A stretch of DNA of 64,000 nucleotides, taken from assembly GCF_014203605.1 (NCBI RefSeq), contig NZ_JACHJJ010000002.1:1-64000 (forward strand), written 5' to 3'. The position numbers and the translations under genes were made by a program. The stretch's first letter is position 1. Each line of letters opens with the position of its first letter. Under the pieces are notes generated by a model, which did not search any database, was not told where the DNA came from, and saw only the letters and a program-made list of their open reading frames with translations. This DNA comes from Thiemannella venezuelensis (lineage in GTDB: Bacteria; Actinomycetota; Actinomycetes; Streptosporangiales; Streptosporangiaceae). Of this stretch, positions 42,911-51,054 are shown piece by piece.

Positions 42911-43909
42911 ATGCCGAGTTGGGGCGAAATACTCAAAGAGTTGGGTGAGCTTCAAGCTTCTCCGCCGGATAACCTCCCGCAGGGCGTGTCAATTTACGAC
43001 TATGTCCGTCGGAAGTATCTAAGTGAGTTGCACGCCCTGACGGGGCGAAACACTGTCCTGTATGCCAGTGACTGGCTTTCTCCTAGTGGGCCCAACAAGC
43101 CTGTCGCAGACGTCGGTATCTCGTTGCGAGATATGCAAGGGCTTATGGAGGTATTTAGAGGGCTTTCAGGAGAAGATCTTGACTTGATCCTCCATAGTCC
43201 CGGTGGCAGCGTCGAGGCGGTAGACCGCCTTGTCCGCTATATGCGAAGCAAGTTCAAAGACGTTCGGGTATTCGTTCCCCTGGCTGCCATGTCCGCTGGA
43301 ACCATGTGGTCGCTCGCCGCAGACCGCATTGTCATGGGTAAGCACTCTCAGCTTGGCCCAACAGACCCTCAAGTCTTCTTGCCCAGTGGACTGAAGCCGG
43401 CAGGTGGGTTGCGGCAAGAGTTTAACAAGGTCGTGGAGGAGTGCCGAAACGACCCCGCCCGGCTTAGTGCCTGGCTGCCGATCCTCCAGCAGTACTCTCC
43501 TGGCCTATTGCAGCTCTGCGAGGATGCTGAAGAGCTTGGGCAGGAGTTGGTAGAGGAGTGGCTCCGTACCTACATGTTCGCTGATCTGGCCGACGGTGAG
43601 GCTAAGGCAAAAGAAGCCGCCGCTTTCTTTGCGGATCAGAAGCTTCATAAAGCGCACGGTCGGGGAGTCGATCGCGAGCAGGCTAGGCGTCTCGGTATAG
43701 CGATCGAGAATCTGGAAGACGATCAAGATCTTCAAGATGCAGTTCTGAGCGTTCATCACGCTGCAATGCATACCTTCGGAAGCACGGCTGCAACTAAGCT
43801 GGTCGAAAATCATCTAGGTAGAGCCTGGATCGAACAGTCAAAGGTTGTAATGGTCCAAATGCCCCAGCAGGTAAATCCCGCAGGCGCTACCCCGATCCCT
43901 GGGAGCTAG
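42911..43909 (+). CDS. SDH-family Clp-fold serine proteinase
   Basis: This 332-aa protein has a ClpP/crotonase-like core. DLDLILHSPGGSVEAVDRLVRYMR gives the oxyanion Gly-Gly. AAMSAGTMWSLAADRIVMGKHSQLGPTDPQ gives the nucleophilic Ser and the downstream proton-relay region of the SDH/SppA-like family. No signal peptide or membrane segment is seen, so it is cytosolic. Base composition and codon use are clearly less GC-rich than the flanks. It sits in an island between tRNA-Met and an integrase remnant, where defence or element-maintenance genes are often found; a role there is inference. Confidence 0.75.
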   Translation: MPSWGEILKELGELQASPPDNLPQGVSIYDYVRRKYLSELHALTGRNTVLYASDWLSPSGPNKPVADVGISLRDMQGLMEVFRGLSGEDLDLILHSPGGSVEAVDRLVRYMRSKFKDVRVFVPLAAMSAGTMWSLAADRIVMGKHSQLGPTDPQVFLPSGLKPAGGLRQEFNKVVEECRNDPARLSAWLPILQQYSPGLLQLCEDAEELGQELVEEWLRTYMFADLADGEAKAKEAAAFFADQKLHKAHGRGVDREQARRLGIAIENLEDDQDLQDAVLSVHHAAMHTFGSTAATKLVENHLGRAWIEQSKVVMVQMPQQVNPAGATPIPGS

Positions 43910-43968
43910 TGAGCTGCACGGTTCAGGCGCTGACTTTGGTGTCACTCGTCAGGGTTCTGGAATTTAAA

Positions 43969-44003
43969 CCCGGCCTGCGGCTTGCTGGTTTACCGAGGCC
44001 GGG
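43969..44003. terminator. Hairpin between convergent proteinase and integrase genes
   Basis: Perfect 8-bp arms CCCGGCCT / AGGCCGGG with a 19-nt loop in the gap between two convergent frames. Confidence 0.5.
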
Positions 44004-44027
44004 TCGCTACGAGAATGTCTAGCTGTA

Positions 44028-44450
44028 TTAAATCTTTCTCCTTAAAGCTTCGTTTATCTGCTTTTTTGATACTTCGTCTTGGCCGATTATGCATTTGGCG
44101 TAGATTTTGAGTAGAACGTCTACGCTGTGTCCTGCCCAATAGGCAACCTGAGTTGCGGGAACTCCGGCGTTGAGCCAGGTAGACAGGCAAGCATGCCGAA
44201 GATCGTAGATGCGTTTGCCGAGTGGGGATGCGTACTCTTCTTTGGTCAGCGCTGTGGCCCGCGCCTTATTCCACGCGCGCCTGTAGGTGATCGTTGGAAG
44301 GTCTCCTCCATTCACACCGGTGAACAGCAGACTCTCCTTGGCGAGCGGGAGGGTGGTCAGGTGGGCGCGGAGAATCTTGACTAGTTCCGGAGGGCAGGGA
44401 ACCATACGGCTCTCGCCCTCGGCACGGTGCTTGAGCTGTCGCTCTTCCCG
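44028..44450 (-). pseudogene. Tyrosine-family phage integrase, C-terminal remnant
   Basis: The frame enters from the IS edge as RREERQLKHRAEGESRMVPCPPEL and runs to the normal C-terminus. Catalytic box II is partly present: RIYDLRHACLSTWL, then YWAGHSVDVLLKIYAKC with the second His and the nucleophile Tyr. The N-terminal core-binding domain and the first catalytic Arg are missing. Beyond the IS the sequence is an unrelated peptidase gene, so a deletion as well as the insertion removed the rest. The island can no longer excise on its own. Confidence 0.85.
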
Positions 44451-44468
44451 CCGGTACTACATTCGTAG
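44451..44468 (+). repeat. IS701-type left terminal inverted repeat
   Basis: CCGGTACTACATTCGTAG, an exact inverted match to 45903-45920. Confidence 0.9.
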
Positions 44469-44550
44469 ATCTTGATTCGTTTAGCTCCGCCACAGGACGT
44501 AGTTGGTCCATCGTCAGTCCGTGACGTGCGCTCTGACCTACGATCTCGTC

Positions 44551-45732
44551 GTGTCCTGGGATACGGAACTGACCGCGCTGACCACGCGCATCGCCGGTCC
44601 CCTGTTCACCCGCCCCGAGCCGCGTGAGGCCTTCGCCGACCTGGTGCGCGCCCTGCTGGCCGACGTGCCGCGCAAGAACTCCTGGCAGCTGGCCGACCAC
44701 ATCGGCCACGCCACCGCGCACCGGTTCGAGCACCTGCTGGATCGCGCGAAATGGGACGTCGAGATCCTGCGCGATGAGGTCCGCTCCTACGTGATCACAC
44801 ACCTGGGCAGTGATCACGGGGTGCTGATCGCCGACGACACCAGCGCGATTAAGAAGGGCGAGATGTCGGTCGGCGTGGCCGACCAGTACTGCGGGCTGAC
44901 CGGCCAGGTGGAGAACTGCCAGGTCATGCCCATGATCACCTACGCCTCGAGCGCCGGGCACGCCTTCGTCAACCGGCGCCTGTACCTGCCCGAGTCCTGG
45001 GCCGGCGATGCTGAGCGCCGCGGCAGGGCAGGGGTACCCGAGCACGTGGCCTTCCGCACCAAGCCCCAACTGGTGATCGACATGCTCACCGAGGAGATCG
45101 CGGCCGGCACGCCGTTTCGCTACCTGTGCGCCGACTCCGGCTACGGCCGCGACCCGCACCTGCGCGCGTTCTGCCATGAACGCTCCCTCGGCTATGTCTT
45201 GGCGGTGCCGGTCGACCTGCCCCTGGTCGCGGTGCGCGGCGGCACCGAGCCGGTCGGGCATGTGCTGGACCGGCTGCTGGCTCTCGGACGGGCCGGGATC
45301 TGGGAGCGCCGCTCGTGCGGGGCCGGCACCAAGGGCATGCGGGTCTACGACTGGACCGCTCTGGCCGTCGCCGTGGCCGGGCAGGCACCCGCGCCCGGAC
45401 ACGCGCACACGCTGCTGATCCGCCGCTCGGTCGCGGCTCCGACCGAGGTGGAGTTCTTCCTGGCCCACGCCCTGGCCGGCACCGCGGTCCCCGAGCTGAT
45501 CGACGCGGCCGGGATGCGCTGGAAGATCGAAGAAAACAACGAACAGGGAAAGGACCTGCTCGGCCTGACCTCCTACCAGGTCCGCAAGTGGACGCCCTGG
45601 CACCGGCACGTCACCATCGCCATGCTCGCGCTGGCGTTCCTCGCCGTCACGCGCGCCACCCTGCCCGCCGACGCTGACGAGGTCATCGGCGAGGGAAAAG
45701 ATCGCCTGCTCCAGGAGGCGTCACCGCGCTGA
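44551..45732 (+). CDS. IS701-family transposase, main frame
   Basis: This 393-aa DDE transposase has first Asp in LIADDTSAIKKG, second in CADSGYGRDP, and the Glu in MRWKIEENNEQGKDLLG. GTG at 44551 (VSWDTELTALTTRIAGPLF) is preferred: TACGAT ends six bases before it. The frame stops at 45730, yet the family-like C-terminus (AEIRRVLARLF, HVLAWSDFRRRHQTRA) continues in the -1 frame to a stop at 45912 inside the terminal repeat. A G-GGA-AAA heptamer at 45693-45699 is in the correct register for -1 slippage, giving a 454-aa product. A simple indel is the alternative. Confidence 0.85.
   Translation: MSWDTELTALTTRIAGPLFTRPEPREAFADLVRALLADVPRKNSWQLADHIGHATAHRFEHLLDRAKWDVEILRDEVRSYVITHLGSDHGVLIADDTSAIKKGEMSVGVADQYCGLTGQVENCQVMPMITYASSAGHAFVNRRLYLPESWAGDAERRGRAGVPEHVAFRTKPQLVIDMLTEEIAAGTPFRYLCADSGYGRDPHLRAFCHERSLGYVLAVPVDLPLVAVRGGTEPVGHVLDRLLALGRAGIWERRSCGAGTKGMRVYDWTALAVAVAGQAPAPGHAHTLLIRRSVAAPTEVEFFLAHALAGTAVPELIDAAGMRWKIEENNEQGKDLLGLTSYQVRKWTPWHRHVTIAMLALAFLAVTRATLPADADEVIGEGKDRLLQEASPR
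45693..45699 (+). promoter_or_regulatory. Candidate -1 ribosomal slippery heptamer in the transposase gene
   Basis: G GGA AAA fits X XXY YYZ in the zero frame. A small hairpin (45703-45720, CGCCT/AGGCG) starts three bases later. Shifting here joins the two halves of the transposase. Confidence 0.5.
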
Positions 45733-45902
45733 GGATGCTGCGACTCTCGCTCGCCGAGATCCGCCGGGTTCTGGCCCGGCTGTTCATCTCCGCGGCCGAT
45801 GCCATCGATCATGTCCTGGCGTGGTCGGACTTCCGGCGACGTCACCAGACACGTGCCCTGATCAGCCATTACCGACGACGGGGCGATCTCCTCCCGCTGG
45901 AA

Positions 45903-45920
45903 CTACGAATGTAGTACCGG
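45903..45920 (-). repeat. IS701-type right terminal inverted repeat
   Basis: CTACGAATGTAGTACCGG, the exact inverted copy of 44451-44468. Confidence 0.9.
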
Positions 45921-46713
45921 TGACCTCCATCGTGAACGCCGACCCGGTCGACCGTTCGAGGGTTTCGCCCGTGTAGGGCCGGCTGCCGTCGGCCTGGACG
46001 CCGGCGGGATAACCGAAGACGTCCACCGTGGGTGCGAGCGGCTGGTTGAACGTGGTCCCCTGGCCACCGACGTTCTCGGCCAGCTTCCCGACATCGGTCA
46101 GCAGGTCCGGAGAGGAGAGAACGACACCGCGGTACACGTTGACGAAGGCGAGGTCACGGTCGTAGTCCCGGATGTCGTCGAAGTCATGGTGAGCAACGCC
46201 CTGTTTGCCGACGTACAGGCCGAACGGAATCATGCCCTCGGAGTAACCGGGGACGAAGACCCACTTGGCCAGCGGGCCGGCCGGGGCCTCGATGTCCAGT
46301 AGACAGTGACCCGCCGTCGCGACGACGTTGCGATATTTCGATTGCACGGCCGTGCCGGTGCACCAGTGCGGCTGGAGGTCGCTGCCGATGAAGAACACCT
46401 TGCCCGAGGTCGTGGGCATCCCTCCCGTCGGGGAGGCCGGCCCTTCCAGCGGCGCGATGGAAACCGGAGGGCCGTTCGGGGCGATGTCCGTGGACAGGCG
46501 CTCCCCGCTGGCCACGGTCTGCACGGCGTACGGTGTGGCGTTCCTCAGGTTGGCGGCCTCGTCTGCGAGCCAGAACCTGGCGACCTGCTGAGCCGTCGTC
46601 GCAGTGGGCGCCAACGGGACCATCACGACACTTGCCGCCTGTGCCGGCCCGGTGCCGACGGCGGAACCTAGCACGCTCAAGCCGATACCTAACGCGATCA
46701 GTGCACGCCTCAA
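45921..46713 (-). pseudogene. Secreted trypsin-like peptidase, 3' end lost at the IS
   Basis: The first about 264 codons survive: a signal peptide (MRRALIALGIGLSVLGSAVGTGPAQA), the catalytic His in VVATAGHC, Asp in DYDRDLAFVNV, and GGQGTTFNQPLAPTVDVFGYPAG. The frame meets the IS end after FTMEVTG, before the Ser-containing GGP loop. Reading on into the IS gives only a short false tail to 45862. It is a relative of the Ser-less protein at 5788-6939. Confidence 0.82.
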
Positions 46714-47163
46714 GGGCGATCTCCTGTCCGGTCATGAGGCGCCTTCGCGCCCCGTCAGCATGGAGAGCCGGCCGATCGATACGGCCGGAGAACAGCAAGA
46801 TCGTAACCTTGGCAGAGGGTCCGGGTCCAGAATTTTTAGATCATATGTTCGATCCGAGGGGTTCGATGGACCATCCCTTCCCGCGCGCGAAATCCACGGT
46901 CCGCACCGAGGCGTCCAGGAGCCGGAAGCTGTGCCCGATCGATGTCCACAGGTACATGCTCAAGGCCGGACACCACGTTTCGGGTGCGATGGCAGAGGGT
47001 CGCGGCCCCCTGCCGCCCGCTTCAAGAGGCCCGCGGGAGCCGGCCCGCCTCGCGGGGCACGCCGGCGAATCGACCGGCGCGGCCGTCGCCGGGCCTGCTG
47101 CCCCGGTGGTCACCGGAGGCGGCGGCGCGGCACCGCATGGCCGGTCAGCTCTCTCCGGGGCGC
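46714..47163. other. Intergenic region, no confident gene
   Basis: Upstream region of the truncated peptidase. A minus-strand frame at 46841-47167 ends in sequence less shadow-like than its start (MYLWTSIGHSFRLLDASVR), but it has no recognisable domain or ribosome-binding site. A GCCGGCC/GGCCGG hairpin lies near 46770. Confidence 0.4.
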
Positions 47164-47601
47164 TCACGTTGGGAGCGCTTCCGATCGATCACCTTTCCGT
47201 GCCGCCACGATGATGAGCGCCCCGGAGACGATCCCGGCGAAGAACGGGGACGGCACGAGAAGGACGCCGCCCAGCAGGCACCACGTCGCGACGCCCCAGC
47301 CGATTCCGGCGGGCACGGCCACCCCGCGGCCGGCGAGGTGCCAGACCAGGCACCCCAGGAGGAGCAGAGGCACGGAGAAGCTTCCCGGGCCGGCCCAGAA
47401 GACGACCCCGTTCCGGAGGGACTCCACCGTCGGAACCGCACCGCCGTCCGTGAGCGCGAGCGGGACGGCCGCCCACACCCCCCGGTCTACCCAGCCGGTG
47501 ACGCGCTCCCAGAAGAAGAGCGCCAGCAGGGACAGGTGCCCTGCTCCCAGTACGAACATGATTCCGCTCGCCCAGCGGAGCAGCCGCTTGCCGGAGTTCA
47601 T
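47164..47601 (-). CDS. Four-helix membrane protein, DUF6463-like
   Basis: This 145-aa protein starts MNSGKRLLRWASGIMFVLGAGHLSLLALFFWE and has four hydrophobic helices. The GAGH motif after the first Trp and the overall layout match the DUF6463 family as I recall it; function unknown. The ATG overlaps the stop of the DUF2867 gene by 4 nt, so it is translated by coupling as the third gene of the operon. Confidence 0.65.
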   Translation of the reverse strand: MNSGKRLLRWASGIMFVLGAGHLSLLALFFWERVTGWVDRGVWAAVPLALTDGGAVPTVESLRNGVVFWAGPGSFSVPLLLLGCLVWHLAGRGVAVPAGIGWGVATWCLLGGVLLVPSPFFAGIVSGALIIVAARKGDRSEALPT

Positions 47602-48212
47602 CGTGACGTCCCTTCCTCTTGCTCTTCCGTACGGTTGCGGTCGCGCCAGGCCCTTTCCCACTGCCGGGTCAGCGCCGGGTAGACGACGAGGTACCGGAAA
47701 GGCGCGATGGCGGCCATGTAGAGCCGCCCGAACCGTCCGTTGGGCTTGACGAGGACGGCCATCCGCAGCTCGTGGTCGCCGTTCGCCCCCTGGACCCAGC
47801 CGAAGTGCATCACGGTGTGCACGGTCCTGTTCGCCAGCTCGCGTGCGGACTCCGTGCCGAGTTCGTAGACCGCCTTGAGGGGCATGCGCTCGTCGTCCGG
47901 GCCTCGGGGGGCGTCGCGGATGTCGCCGGGCAGGCGGTCGCGGAGTGAGGCGACCCGCCCGCCGACGCCCGATGACGGTTCGTCCCAGCCGAGGAGCGCG
48001 CCGATCTTCCACCGGAGGGCGAACAGGAACCTCGCCGGCCAGGGCTGCTTCGCGAATCCGCCGGCGGCCCGCATCGCCGCGAGCATCGCCGGGAAGTCGT
48101 CGGGCCCGGCGCCCGGGGTGCGGAACGCCCATACGTCCTCGACCGAGAAGTCACCCGTGAGTTCGTGGATGCGCCATGGGAGGGAGGTGTGCGCGGTCTC
48201 CGGCAGTCTCAC
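47598..48212 (-). CDS. DUF2867 family protein
   Basis: This 204-aa protein contains the DUF2867 pattern: GDFSVEDVWAFRTPGAGPDDF near the N-terminus, then ELANRTVHTVMHFGWV and VLVKPNGRFGRLYMAAIAPFRYLVVYPALTRQWERAW at the C-terminus. The last part is amphipathic, suggesting membrane association. DUF2867 often occurs with NAD-dependent epimerases. Here it is the middle gene of a coupled operon, overlapping both neighbours by 4 nt. Confidence 0.8.
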   Translation of the reverse strand: MRLPETAHTSLPWRIHELTGDFSVEDVWAFRTPGAGPDDFPAMLAAMRAAGGFAKQPWPARFLFALRWKIGALLGWDEPSSGVGGRVASLRDRLPGDIRDAPRGPDDERMPLKAVYELGTESARELANRTVHTVMHFGWVQGANGDHELRMAVLVKPNGRFGRLYMAAIAPFRYLVVYPALTRQWERAWRDRNRTEEQEEGTSR

Positions 48213-50149
48213 GGGAGCTCCTTCCCGGCCTTCTCGGCCATCATGGTCATCAGCGTCATCTGGTCCAGCCGCGGCGTGGCGACCGGGTCGAGTTCGCGGT
48301 AGCGGCGGTGGAGGTTGACCACGATCCGCTCGGAGTCCAGCCAGGTGGCGTACTCGTCCAGGTCCACCGCCTCAACCGCCTCGGTGAAGGACAGGCCCCG
48401 GGCGTGCGCGGCGTCCGCCTGCTCGACCACGTGGCCGAGGTAGCCGCGCACCGCGCGGATCCCGTCGGGGTCGGTGACCGGGCCGTGGCCGGGGACGATC
48501 GTGCCGGCGCCGGTGGCGATCATCCGGTCGCAGGCGGCGATCCAGTTGGAGATCGGGCCGCTCCACACGATCGGGGTGCAGCCGACGAACAGCAGGTCGC
48601 CCGCGAAGAGCACGCCCGCGTCCGGCACGTGCACGACCGAGTCGGCGCCGGTGTGGGCGGGGCCGAGGTTCATCACCCGCACCTCGCGTCCGCCGACGTC
48701 CAGGGTCAGCTCCCGGTCGTAGGAGCGGTCGGGCAGCCGCAGGCGGATGCCGCTGAAGTCGAAGGCGCCGAAGCGTTCGCGGAAGTACCCGGTCGCCGGG
48801 CCGATGTCCAGCACCTGGGCGGCGGTCAGCATCTCCGGGGGCATCTCGTGCCGCATCTCGGTGCAGGTGGCCTCTGCGGCGATGATCTGGACGTGCGCGC
48901 CCAGCAGCTGGTTGCCGTGGGTGTGGTCGCCGTTGGCGTGAGTGATGACGGCGTGGGTGAGCGGGTGCCGGCCGGTGACCGGGCGCATGGCGTCGAGCAT
49001 TTCGGCGGTCAGCGGCAGGTCGAACAGGGTGTCGACCAGGAGGGAGGCTCCCTCGCCCGCGATCAGGCCCGCGTTGCTCCAGCCGTACCCGCCGTCGGGC
49101 AGCAGCCAGGCCCACACGTCCGTGCCGACCTCGTGCAGGCCGCGCGTGTAGGGCGGCTTCGACGGGGCGCGGTTGACACGCGGGCGTGGCGGCCGGGCGT
49201 CGGGGTCGTGCCGGGGCGCCAGCGGGTACGGCGCGGCGGACGCGCGGACGGTCTGGCGGGTGCGTCCCAGCCCTTCGACCGTCAGCTCGACCACGTCGCC
49301 GTCCCGCAGCCAGCCGGGGAAGGCGGCCGGATCGGCCGGGGACAGGTGCTCGATGAGACAGCAGCCGGGCACCGTACCCGATCCGAACACGTCCCCGGGC
49401 ACCAGGTCCACGCCGCGTGAGGCGTAGGAGACGACCTCGCCGAAGCTCCAGTCCATGGCGTCGGTACGGCCCGAGCCGATGGTCGCGCCGTTGACCTTCG
49501 CCTCGACCCGCAGCGCGAGCCTGCCGTCGCGGCGATAGGGCTCCAGCTCGTCCGGGGTGACCAGGTACGGGCCGAGCGTGGTCGCGCCGTCCTTGCCCTT
49601 GGCCTGCCCGATCGCCAGCGGCGCCTCGCGCAGCTGCAGGTCCCGTGCCGACCAGTCGTTGTAGACGGTGTAGCCGATGATGTGCTCCTCGGCCTGCTCC
49701 GGGGTGAGGTCGCGGCCGCCGGGGCCGATGACCGCGGCGATCTCCAGCTCGAAGTCGAACCAGGCGCTGCCGGGGGAGATCGTCACGTCGTCGTAGGGGC
49801 CGATGACCGTCGAGGGGCAGGCGAAATAGAAGGCCGGCAGCCGGTACCAGGCGTCCTTGAGCGCGCGGGACGAACCGGTGACCTGCTGGCAGTTGCGCAT
49901 GTGGTCCAGGAAGCACAGGCAGTCGCGGAGCGAGGGCGGGCGCGGAATCGGCGCCCGCAGCCTGGCCCCGGCCAGCGGGACCGTCCGCGCCTGCGACGCC
50001 AGGGCCGCCTCCCCGGCCGCTCGCAGCTCATCGGCGCCCCGGCCGATGAGCTCGACCAGGCTGACACTTGGTGCGACGGGGTGGATCCGGTCTTCGCCGA
50101 TCACGCCGACGCGGTCTCCGCCGTCCGTCGCGTAGGTCACCCAGCGCAT
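48209..50149 (-). CDS. Fusion of fumarylacetoacetate hydrolase-like and metallo-beta-lactamase-fold domains
   Basis: This 646-aa protein has an FAH-type domain (about 1-305) with the metal ligands in SAWFDFELEIAAVIG and GYTVYNDWSARDLQ, plus the GKDGATTLGP loop. A Pro/Arg-rich linker follows, then an MBL-fold hydrolase (about 335-570) with THANGDHTHGN, the later His in GPAHTGADS, Asp in FAGDLLF, and VPGHGP. The second His of the HXHXDH motif is Asn, as in many HXNGDH members. An FAH reaction (C-C cleavage or enol hydrolysis) could feed the MBL hydrolase. GGAGG lies 6 nt before the ATG. It heads a three-gene coupled operon divergent from a TetR gene. Confidence 0.85.
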   Translation of the reverse strand: MRWVTYATDGGDRVGVIGEDRIHPVAPSVSLVELIGRGADELRAAGEAALASQARTVPLAGARLRAPIPRPPSLRDCLCFLDHMRNCQQVTGSSRALKDAWYRLPAFYFACPSTVIGPYDDVTISPGSAWFDFELEIAAVIGPGGRDLTPEQAEEHIIGYTVYNDWSARDLQLREAPLAIGQAKGKDGATTLGPYLVTPDELEPYRRDGRLALRVEAKVNGATIGSGRTDAMDWSFGEVVSYASRGVDLVPGDVFGSGTVPGCCLIEHLSPADPAAFPGWLRDGDVVELTVEGLGRTRQTVRASAAPYPLAPRHDPDARPPRPRVNRAPSKPPYTRGLHEVGTDVWAWLLPDGGYGWSNAGLIAGEGASLLVDTLFDLPLTAEMLDAMRPVTGRHPLTHAVITHANGDHTHGNQLLGAHVQIIAAEATCTEMRHEMPPEMLTAAQVLDIGPATGYFRERFGAFDFSGIRLRLPDRSYDRELTLDVGGREVRVMNLGPAHTGADSVVHVPDAGVLFAGDLLFVGCTPIVWSGPISNWIAACDRMIATGAGTIVPGHGPVTDPDGIRAVRGYLGHVVEQADAAHARGLSFTEAVEAVDLDEYATWLDSERIVVNLHRRYRELDPVATPRLDQMTLMTMMAEKAGKELP

Positions 50150-50231
50150 GGAGAACCTCCTCGATTTCTATGTTGGCTGACACAGGCTATATCGATCAAC
50201 ACTTGCTCTGTCATTCGGCATACCTGATTAG

Positions 50232-50813
50232 ATGAACCGCATGGCCACACGACGTGATGAGAGGACCCAGGAGAGCCGCCGGCTGCTGGTGGCGGCCGCG
50301 GCGGAGCTCTTCGCCGAGAAGGGGTACCGGCAGACGAGCTTCGTCGACATCGCCGGCAGGGCCGGTATCAGCCGCGGCTCCATCCCCTGGCACTTCGGCA
50401 ACAAGCTGGGCCTGCTGGAAGCGGTGGTGGACGACCAGCTCCAGGTCGTGCTGGCGGGTCTCCCGCCGGGCGGGGAGGAGCCCACCGGCGACTCGCTGGA
50501 CCAGGCCATGGGCTTCATCCGTCTGCCTGCCGCACGCTTGTTCATCACCCTGCTGGCCGAGGCCGTGGAGGTCGGCTCACCGATCCGCGAGCACTACGCG
50601 CGGCTGCACGCGGCGCTCCGGCAGGCGGTGCGGGCGCGGGTGGCGGCGGAGGCGCTTCCGCCGGGGACCACCCCGGAGGCGTTCACGGTCCTGCTGGTGG
50701 GGGCCGTCATCGGCGTTCACGCCCAGTGGCGGGTCGCTCCCGAGGCGGTGGACCTCGAAGCCGTCCGCACCGCCATCCTCGCCCTGCTGCAGGCGGGTCC
50801 CGGACGGGCCTGA
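50232..50813 (+). CDS. TetR-family regulator
   Basis: This 193-aa regulator has an N-terminal HTH (ELFAEKGYRQTSFVDIAGRAGISRGSIPWHFGNKLGLLEAV, residues 24-65) and a helical ligand domain. It diverges from the FAH-MBL operon with 82 bp between starts and is its likely local repressor. ATG at 50241 is an alternative start. Confidence 0.87.
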   Translation: MNRMATRRDERTQESRRLLVAAAAELFAEKGYRQTSFVDIAGRAGISRGSIPWHFGNKLGLLEAVVDDQLQVVLAGLPPGGEEPTGDSLDQAMGFIRLPAARLFITLLAEAVEVGSPIREHYARLHAALRQAVRARVAAEALPPGTTPEAFTVLLVGAVIGVHAQWRVAPEAVDLEAVRTAILALLQAGPGRA

Positions 50814-50926
50814 CGCCGCTCCGCCTCCCCGGCCCGCGGCGCTGTCCGGCGCATCCCTGCGCGGGAGGCGATCGCGGCGCGCCTGCGTCCCGGTCCGAGA
50901 CCGCGGCCAGGGGTGGAGACGCCAGC

Positions 50927-50964
50927 ATGTGTACGTCCGTACACATCATATGTACAATCGTACA
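50927..50964. promoter_or_regulatory. Tandem TetR-type operators upstream of the second TetR gene
   Basis: ATGTGTACG-TC-CGTACACAT (50927-50946) is a 20-bp dyad. TGTAC-AATC-GTACA (50951-50964) repeats its TGTAC-N4-GTACA core. The centres are 21 bp apart, two helical turns, so two dimers could bind the same DNA face. Confidence 0.7.
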
Positions 50965-51054
50965 CATGATGCCTGAAATGCTGGGCCGTTCCATGCGAGA
51001 CGGAATGCCTGCCGACGACCTGTACCTCGCTGACGACCCGAGCCGGCCGGGCTC

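Larger units (their letters stand above)
44451..45920 (+). mobile_element. IS701-family insertion sequence
   Basis: A 1470-bp element. The outer 18 bp (CCGGTACTACATTCGTAG) recur as an exact inverted copy at 45903-45920. Because CCGG is self-complementary, the ends can also be read as 14-bp TACTACATTCGTAG repeats flanked by a 4-bp CCGG target duplication, which is the size IS701 elements generate. It sits between an integrase remnant and a truncated peptidase gene. Confidence 0.88.

Noticed and set aside
46841-47167. Possible small gene upstream of the DUF6463-like gene
   Set aside because: The first half is Pro/Ala/Gly shadow-like and no start signal is seen; only the last 40 residues look protein-like. 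Kept as unassigned intergenic sequence.
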